Assembly: GCF_015461845.1 (NCBI RefSeq)
Contig: NZ_JACOPW010000011.1
Location: forward strand, 124,001 to 188,000
Length of the DNA stretch: 64,000 nt
Direction: 5' to 3'
DNA from: Pseudomonas mucoides
GTDB taxonomy: Bacteria > Pseudomonadota > Gammaproteobacteria > Pseudomonadales > Pseudomonadaceae
The translations under genes and the position numbers were made by a program. The notes beneath the pieces were generated by a model. That model was given only the letters and a program-made list of their open reading frames with translations, made no database searches and was not told the origin of the DNA. Shown here piece after piece: positions 59,001 through 64,000 of the stretch (its first letter is position 1; each line of letters begins with the position of its first letter).

Positions 59001-61046
59001 GATCAGCGCCAGCACATTGCGATGGGCGATGGCCACGCCTTTGGGGTTGCCAGTGGAGCCGGAGGTGTAGATCACGTAGGCGAGGTTGTCCGGTGTGACG
59101 CCGGTTTCGGGGGCGTTTTCCGGGTACTCGGTCCACGTTTTGTCGCCCAGCAGCAACACTTGCATATCGGCTGTCACGGTCAATGTCGTGGCGACCGATT
59201 GCTCCGTCAGCAACACCAAGGCGCGGCTGTCTTCGAGCATGTAGGCGACGCGTTCGGCCGGGTAGTCCGGGTCCAGCGGCACGTAGGCGCCGCCGGCCTT
59301 GAGTACCGCCAGCAACGCCACCAGCAGGTTTTCCGAACGCTGCATCGCTACGCCGACGCGGACTTCCGGGCCGACACCCAGTTCGATCAGTTTGTGCGCC
59401 AGGCGATTGGCCTGAATGTCGAGTTCTGCGTACGTCAGCCGCCGGGTGCCGAAGGTCACCGCCAATGCATTCGGACTGGCCGCGGCTTGCTGGCTGATCC
59501 GTTCATGAATGCACAGGTCTTGCGGGTAGTATGCGTCGGCGCGATTCCAGTCATGCACGATGCGCTGGAATTCCGCGCTTTCCAGCAGCGGCAAATCGCT
59601 GATGCGCTGCGTCGGATCGCTGACCATGCCTTGCAGCAGACGGGTCCAGTGCTGCGCCATGCGCGTGATGGTGTCGGCGTCGAACAAGTCGTTGGCGTAG
59701 GTCAACGCCGCATGCAACTTGCCACCTTTTTCGTAGGTGTCGAGGGTCATGTCGAACTGCGTGGTGCGCCCTTCCCACTCGATCACGCCCAGCGCCAGGC
59801 CGGACGCCGTGCTGACCGTGGCAATGTCCGCGACCTGTGGCTGGTGGTTGTACATCACCTGGAACAGCGGCGTATGGCTGAGGCTGCGTTCCAGTTTCAG
59901 CGCCTCGACCAGACGCTCGAACGGCAAATCCTGATGGGCCTGGGCACCGAGGGCAGTTTCCTTGATGGCGCGCAGCAAGTCGTCGACGCGGGTCTGGCCG
60001 TCGAGTTGCGTGCGCAATACTTGGGTGTTGACGAAGAACCCGATCAGGCCTTCGATCTCGGCGCGATTGCGGTTGGCAATCGGCACGCCGACGCGGATAT
60101 CGGTCTGCCCGGTGTAACGATGCAACAGCGCGTTGAAGGCGCCGAGCAACAGCATGAACAAGGTAATGTTGTGTTTCTGCGCAGTGGCGCGCAGTTGTTC
60201 CGCCAGTTGTGCGTCAACGGCAAATTCGTAGCGAGTGCCGCGATAGCTCGGCATTGCCGGGCGCGGGTGGTCGGTGGGCAGTTCCAGCACAGGGTGTTCA
60301 TTGCCCAACTGTGTTTGCCAGTAATCGAGTTGGCGCGCCTGCTCGCCCGCTTCCAGCCAGCGGCGTTGCCACAGGGCGTAGTCGCTGTACTGGATCGGCA
60401 ATGGCGCGAGTTGTGGTTGTGTACCCGCGTCGAACGCGTCGTAGCAGCGGATGAATTCGTCGATCAGCACGTTCATCGACCAGCCGTCAGACACGATGTG
60501 GTGCAGAGTCAGCAGCAGCACGTGTTCCAGATCGGCGAGTTTGAGCAAAGTGACGCGCAGCAACGGGCCGACTGACAGATCGAACGGCTGCACCGATTGC
60601 TGTTCGGCGGCTCGCGCAACGGCGAGTTCGCGCTCCGTGGCCGGGAGCGCGCTGAAATCCACATGATTGATGACCAGCGGCGCGCTGGCCGGTACTTGCA
60701 GCAAGCGGTCGTCGGTCTGGCGCTGGAACACCGTGCGCAGGGTTTCGTGACGTTCAACGAGGCTGGCGAACGCTTGCTCCAGCGCGGGCAGGTTAAGCCG
60801 CCCGGTCAGGCGCACCGCGCCCGGCAGGTTGTACGCGCCGCTGTGCGGGTCCAGTTGCCAGAGAAACCACATGCGTTGCTGTGCGTATGACAACACTTGG
60901 CGATCCTCGGCCTCGATGTCAGCCGGGATGGGAAACCGGGCGAAATCAACGCCCTCCTTGTGCAAGGCCGCAAGGAACATCTGGCGCTTTTCCAGGGGCA
61001 ACCCGATAAACCGGCGAGCGAGTTTCAAGGAGTCTTCAGCATTCAT
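50079..61046 (-). CDS. pvdJ: PvdJ/PvdI-like pyoverdine peptide synthetase (three modules)
   Basis: 3655 residues. Domains by motif position: C1 (LCL, SYAQQRMWFLWQLDP; HHIVSDGWS ~182), A1 (~520-990), T1 (GGDS ~1045), E1 (HHLAVDGVSW ~1224), C2 (DCL, HHILMDGWS ~1677), A2 (~2000-2480), T2 (GGHS ~2532), C3 (LCL, HHIAADGWS ~2716), A3 (~3060-3530), T3 (GGHS ~3589). Pockets read by eye: A1 D-L-W-N-N-A-L-T-Y (alanine-like), A2 D-G-E-D-H-G-T-V-V (lysine, a known pyoverdine code), A3 D-F-W-N-I-G-M-V-H (threonine, as in P. aeruginosa PvdD). The predicted segment is D-Ala, L-Lys, L-Thr. The LCL first condensation domain accepts an L-ended chain, which fits direct transfer from PvdL (ending in L-Dab, encoded elsewhere). 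There is no loading module or thioesterase. Gene-name choice among pvdI/pvdJ is conventional. Confidence 0.95.
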
Positions 61047-61100
61047 TTCTAAGCATCCGGATCAGTGGCGGGAAGCACAAAGGCACGTCGTCCCTATAAA

Positions 61101-61124
61101 ACGAATGCACACCGGAAAAATTAA
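61101..61124 (-). promoter_or_regulatory. PvdS iron-starvation box upstream of the NRPS operon
   Basis: On the minus strand TTAAT-N16-CGT, one mismatch from TAAAT-N16-CGT with the usual spacing, about 55 bp before the first NRPS start. Confidence 0.75.
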
Positions 61125-61142
61125 CGAATGAGAATAAGTATC
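61124..61142. promoter_or_regulatory. Fur-like site abutting the NRPS promoter
   Basis: On the minus strand GATACTTATTCTCATTCGT agrees with the 19-base Fur consensus at about 12 positions by eye. It lies immediately upstream of the PvdS box, so the operon may respond to iron directly as well as through PvdS. Confidence 0.45.
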
Positions 61143-61186
61143 AGGAAGGAGACAGAACGCGGAGTGTCGGGTTGGCGAAAGTCCAA

Positions 61187-61275
61187 TGCAGGAGTGAGCT
61201 TGCTCGCGATAGCGGTCTGTCAGTCACATCCATGTTGAATGTACCGACGCCATCGCGAGCAGGCTCACTCCTACA
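61187..61275. repeat. REPIN upstream of the NRPS operon
   Basis: Inverted REP pair, TGCAGGAGTGAGCTTGCTCG on the left and GCGAGCAGGCTCACTCCTA on the right, between the type II thioesterase and the NRPS promoter. Confidence 0.9.
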
Positions 61276-61288
61276 GGGGTTGGTTGTG

Positions 61289-62023
61289 TCAGGCGCTGGC
61301 GGCCATGGCATGCCGGCGATGGTGGATCTCGAGCTGATCCTTGATCACCCGCAGCACCTTGGCCTCGTGCTCATGGATGAAGAAGTGACCACCGCCAAGC
61401 ATGTCCACGGAAAAACTGCCGTGGGTTTCCTTGCTCCAGCCGATCAGCTGTTCCGTGGTCGCGCGATCAGCCTTGCCGCCGAGCACGTGCACCGGGCAGT
61501 TGAGCAAGGGGCGCTGCTGTGGTTCGAAGCGTCCGCACAGCAGGAAGTCCGCGCGCAGGACCGGCAGCGTCAGGCTCATCAGTTCTTCGTTGGCCAACAC
61601 TTCTTCGCGGGTGCCATTGAGCGTACGCAATTGCTCGATCAGCTCGGCATCGGTTTTCGGCTCGGCAAAACCGCGATCGTAGTCCGCACGCATCGTCGGC
61701 GCAGCGGTGCCTGAAGCGAACAGCGCCACCGGCTCCGGACCGCCCAGCGAGCGCAACGCATGGGCCATTTCACAGGCGAGCAAGGCACCCAGACTATGGC
61801 CGAAAATCGCGTAAGGGGTTTTCAGCGTGGCGATGTGTTCTTGCGCGAGTTGCAGCGCCAGGCGCCGCATGTCGGTGTGCAACGGCTCGCCGAACCGTGC
61901 GCCACGGCCGGGCAGTTCCACCGGTTGCAGTGTGAGCCACTCCGGCAGTTTGCGCCGCCAGCGGCTGTAAACCATGGCGCTCGCGCCTGAATAGGGCAGG
62001 CACAGCAATGTCAGCTGGGTCAC
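61289..62023 (-). CDS. Type II (editing) thioesterase of NRPS type
   Basis: This 244-residue alpha/beta hydrolase of the GrsT/PvdG type has LLCLPYSGASAMVYSRW at the N-terminus, ELPGRGARFGEP, the nucleophile S77 in FGHSLGALLA, Asp in VLGGKADR and His in GGGHFFIHE. Such enzymes remove wrong or stalled acyl groups from carrier domains. It runs in the same direction as the NRPS genes, about 240 bp upstream of them. It has a near-perfect PvdS-type box of its own, so it is probably part of the pyoverdine system. Whether it is PvdG itself or a second copy cannot be settled without the pvdL region. Confidence 0.92.
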   Translation of the reverse strand: MTQLTLLCLPYSGASAMVYSRWRRKLPEWLTLQPVELPGRGARFGEPLHTDMRRLALQLAQEHIATLKTPYAIFGHSLGALLACEMAHALRSLGGPEPVALFASGTAAPTMRADYDRGFAEPKTDAELIEQLRTLNGTREEVLANEELMSLTLPVLRADFLLCGRFEPQQRPLLNCPVHVLGGKADRATTEQLIGWSKETHGSFSVDMLGGGHFFIHEHEAKVLRVIKDQLEIHHRRHAMAASA

Positions 62024-62056
62024 CGGGCTTACCTCGAAAAGTTGTCTATCAAGGGA

Positions 62057-62080
62057 ACGGATGAGCGCCGCGGAGAATTA
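62057..62080 (-). promoter_or_regulatory. Probable PvdS iron-starvation box upstream of the type II thioesterase
   Basis: On the minus strand TAATT-N16-CGT, one mismatch from the consensus with correct spacing, about 35 bp before the thioesterase start. Confidence 0.6.
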
Positions 62081-62096
62081 GTCGTACACATCCCCT

Positions 62097-62186
62097 TGTA
62101 GGAGTGAGCCTGCTCGCGATAGCGGTATGTCAGTCAATTCAGATGGTGACTGTTACACCGCTATCGCGAGCAGGCTCACGCCTACA
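62097..62186. repeat. REPIN between thioesterase and MFS gene
   Basis: Inverted REP pair, TGTAGGAGTGAGCCTGCTCG on the left and GCGAGCAGGCTCACGCCTAC on the right. The inner sequence also pairs (GCGATAGCGGTAT and ACACCGCTATCGC), giving one long hairpin. Confidence 0.9.
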
Positions 62187-62194
62187 GGGGGGCT

Positions 62195-63367
62195 TTATTT
62201 CAAGTGGCGGAAGCTTTGGACAGCGGAAATGAGGACCACCAGGCCGGCAGCTATCGCCACCCAAAACCCGCTGCGCGCGCCGAACGCATCCACCAGCCAC
62301 CCCGAACTCGCCGCACCAATCGCCACGCCAATACTCAACCCCGTCACCAGCCAGGTCAGGCCTTCCGTCAGCTTGGCCGGTGGCACGATGCGCTCCACCA
62401 GGGCCATGGCGACGATCAAGGTCGGCGCAAAAAACAGCCCGGCCACAAACACCGCCAACGACAACCCGAGAATGTTGCTCGCCAGCAACAACGGCAGCGT
62501 CGTCAACGCTGTCGCCACCCCGCCGTACAGGAACAATCGCGGCAACGGCACCTTCGAACGCAAGGCCCCGAACGCCAGCCCGGCCATGCATGAACCAATC
62601 GCATACACCGACAACACAATGCTCGCCGCCGCCGGTTGGCCCTGCTGCTGGGCGAACGCCACGCTGACCACATCGACCACGCCAACAATGGTGCCCATGG
62701 CGACCATCAACAACATCAGCAACTGAATCTCGACGGAACGAATGATCGAGCCTTGATGGTGTTCTTCATGGGGATGAATGGCCGGCTCGGTGTCGCGTTG
62801 CAGGACGAATGCCGTGACACCAATCGCCAGCATCAACAACGCCGCGAGCGGCCCGGCCTCGGGGAACGCCACCACGCACAAGCCCACCGACACTGGCGGC
62901 CCGACGATAAAGCAGACCTCGTCCAGCACCGACTCCAGGGCATAGGCGGTTTGCAGTTCGGGCTGGCCGCGATAGACCTCGGTCCAGCGTGCCCGCACCA
63001 TCGCCGACATGCTGGGCATGCAACCGGCCAACGCGGCGAACACGAACAGCGTCCAGTGCGGCGCCTGTAAACGGGTGCACAGCAACACCAGCAACAACGC
63101 CCCGCCGCCGATCAGCGCCGAAATCGGCAAGATCCGGCGTTGGCCAAAGCGGTCGACCAATCGTGAGACCTGCGGCGCGCAAAAAGCTGTGGCCAAGGCA
63201 AAGGTTGCCGCCACGGCACCGGCCAGTCCGTAACCACCCTGCAGTTGCGAGAGCATGGTGATCAGGCCGATGCCGGTCATGGAAATCGGCATGCGCGCGA
63301 TCATGCCGGCCAGCACGAAGGCTCGGCTGCCGGGGGCTTTGAACAGATCGCGGTAAGGGTTGGCCAT
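62195..63367 (-). CDS. Major facilitator superfamily transporter
   Basis: This protein has 390 residues from the ATG at 63367 (MANPYRDLFKAPGSRAFVLA), with about 12 transmembrane segments in two halves separated by a charged loop (RDTEPAIHPHEEHHQGSI, about residues 190-207). The RLVDRFGQRRILP loop after helix 2 is the MFS motif A region. The longer frame to 63478 runs into the REPIN and is rejected. It is the next gene beyond the pyoverdine block in the same orientation but shows no PvdS box. Substrate unknown; a sugar or drug exporter is equally possible. Confidence 0.92.
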   Translation of the reverse strand: MANPYRDLFKAPGSRAFVLAGMIARMPISMTGIGLITMLSQLQGGYGLAGAVAATFALATAFCAPQVSRLVDRFGQRRILPISALIGGGALLLVLLCTRLQAPHWTLFVFAALAGCMPSMSAMVRARWTEVYRGQPELQTAYALESVLDEVCFIVGPPVSVGLCVVAFPEAGPLAALLMLAIGVTAFVLQRDTEPAIHPHEEHHQGSIIRSVEIQLLMLLMVAMGTIVGVVDVVSVAFAQQQGQPAAASIVLSVYAIGSCMAGLAFGALRSKVPLPRLFLYGGVATALTTLPLLLASNILGLSLAVFVAGLFFAPTLIVAMALVERIVPPAKLTEGLTWLVTGLSIGVAIGAASSGWLVDAFGARSGFWVAIAAGLVVLISAVQSFRHLK

Positions 63368-63451
63368 GGGATGCGGGTCTCGACAAGGGACTGCAAATTG
63401 CCATAAGGCTGATTGAGGGGAAAGCGCCCAATTGTTGGTGGAATGTGAAGG

Positions 63452-63534
63452 CCCCTTCGCGAGCAGGCTCGCTCCCACATTGGATGTGTCTACGACGCAA
63501 AACCCTGTGGGAGCGAGCCTGCTCGCGAAGGGGT
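63452..63534. repeat. REPIN upstream of the MFS gene
   Basis: Nearly perfect inverted pair, CCCTTCGCGAGCAGGCTCGC on the left and GCGAGCCTGCTCGCGAAGGG on the right, in the divergent region between the MFS gene and the GH15 gene. Confidence 0.92.
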
Positions 63535-63625
63535 CAGAACAATCACCACATCATTCCAGCAAATGAACTCCTGCCCCCAAAAACCAGTCAGCTAGGTAGG
63601 CCCTCACCGCAAGGCGCTAACCGTC

Positions 63626-64000
63626 ATGCCGATTTCTCTCCAGCCGCTACTTCACGAACGACAAAGCGCCATCGACGCCCACGGCATCATCGGCGACATG
63701 CGCAGCGCCGCACTGGTCAACGACAAGGGCAGCGTGGACTTTTTCTGCTGGCCGGAATTCGACAGCCCGTCGATTTTCTGCTCGCTGCTTGATACGCCCC
63801 AGGCGGGTATCTTCCAGTTGTCGCCGGACTTGCCCGACGCCCGCCGCGAGCAGATTTACCTGCCGGACACCAACGTGCTGCAAACCCGTTGGCTGAGTGA
63901 TCGCGCGGTGGTCGAAATCACCGACCTGCTGCCCATCGGTGACACCGAGGACGATCTGCCGCTGTTGATGCGCAGGGTTCGGGTGGTCAGCGGTGAGGCG
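63626..64000 (+). CDS. Glycoside hydrolase family 15 (glucoamylase/trehalase-like), N-terminal part
   Basis: The frame opens at the ATG at 63626 and runs off the window after 125 codons. The start IDAHGIIGDMRSAALVNDKG, then SVDFFCWPEFDSPSIFCSLL and GIFQLSP, is the N-terminal beta-sandwich typical of bacterial GH15 proteins, which hydrolyse alpha-glucosides such as trehalose. The catalytic (alpha/alpha)6 barrel lies outside the window. It is divergent from the MFS transporter. Activity cannot be judged from this part. Confidence 0.88.
   Translation, partial: MPISLQPLLHERQSAIDAHGIIGDMRSAALVNDKGSVDFFCWPEFDSPSIFCSLLDTPQAGIFQLSPDLPDARREQIYLPDTNVLQTRWLSDRAVVEITDLLPIGDTEDDLPLLMRRVRVVSGEA

Overview
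The window looks like the chromosome of a fluorescent Pseudomonas (P. fluorescens complex). It is GC-rich with dense genes and paired REP elements (REPINs) in many gaps. Between about 20.2 and 62.0 kb it carries a pyoverdine siderophore locus whose gene order closely follows the P. aeruginosa pvdA-to-pvdJ region. No tRNA, rRNA, CRISPR array, prophage or insertion sequence was seen.

Layout. (1) 1-3.1 kb: a RocR/RocA/RocS (Sad)-like signalling set, in transcription order REC-EAL protein, NarL-type regulator and BvgS-like sensor; the sensor runs off the left edge. (2) 3.6-12.4 kb: ordinary accessory metabolism, with an EmrAB-type efflux pair, an AhpD-like protein, an MscS channel with a cyclic-nucleotide-binding tail, a YcaC-type hydrolase beside a decapitated relative, a pirin, a LysR regulator and the aldo-keto reductase DkgB. 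(3) 12.4-16.9 kb: a second BvgS-like sensor and NarL-type regulator, paralogous to the first pair. A short receiver-like protein lacking the phospho-acceptor Asp sits where the first set has its REC-EAL gene. (4) 17.0-19.7 kb: an MgtA-type Mg2+ ATPase. (5) 20.2-62.0 kb: pvdA, fpvI, pvdRT-opmQ, pvdP, pvdMNO, pvdE, fpvA, an unexpected alpha/beta hydrolase, two giant NRPS genes and a type II thioesterase. (6) 62.2-64 kb: an MFS transporter and the start of a GH15 glycosidase.

How the pyoverdine genes work together. PvdA makes N5-hydroxyornithine. The NRPS encoded at 61046-50079 continues a chain, presumably from PvdL encoded elsewhere, and hands it to the NRPS encoded at 50079-38302, which releases it through a thioesterase domain. 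Specificity pockets read by eye suggest D-Ala, Lys, Thr, D-Ser, then two different hydroxyornithine-type residues. PvdE exports the precursor to the periplasm. PvdP, PvdM, PvdN and PvdO mature it, PvdRT-OpmQ secretes or recycles it, and FpvA takes up the ferric form and signals to FpvI. Seven PvdS-type iron-starvation boxes (TAAAT-N16-CGT, five exact) stand before pvdA, pvdR, pvdP, pvdM, pvdE, the first NRPS and the type II thioesterase. Fur-like sites lie before fpvI, fpvA and the first NRPS.

Most notable: no fpvR, pvdF or pvdQ within the locus; an NRPS junction where an E-type carrier domain is followed by a D-type condensation domain but no epimerase is present; a PvdM lacking two canonical dipeptidase metal ligands; and the duplicated Roc/Bvg-type systems with degenerate receiver proteins.
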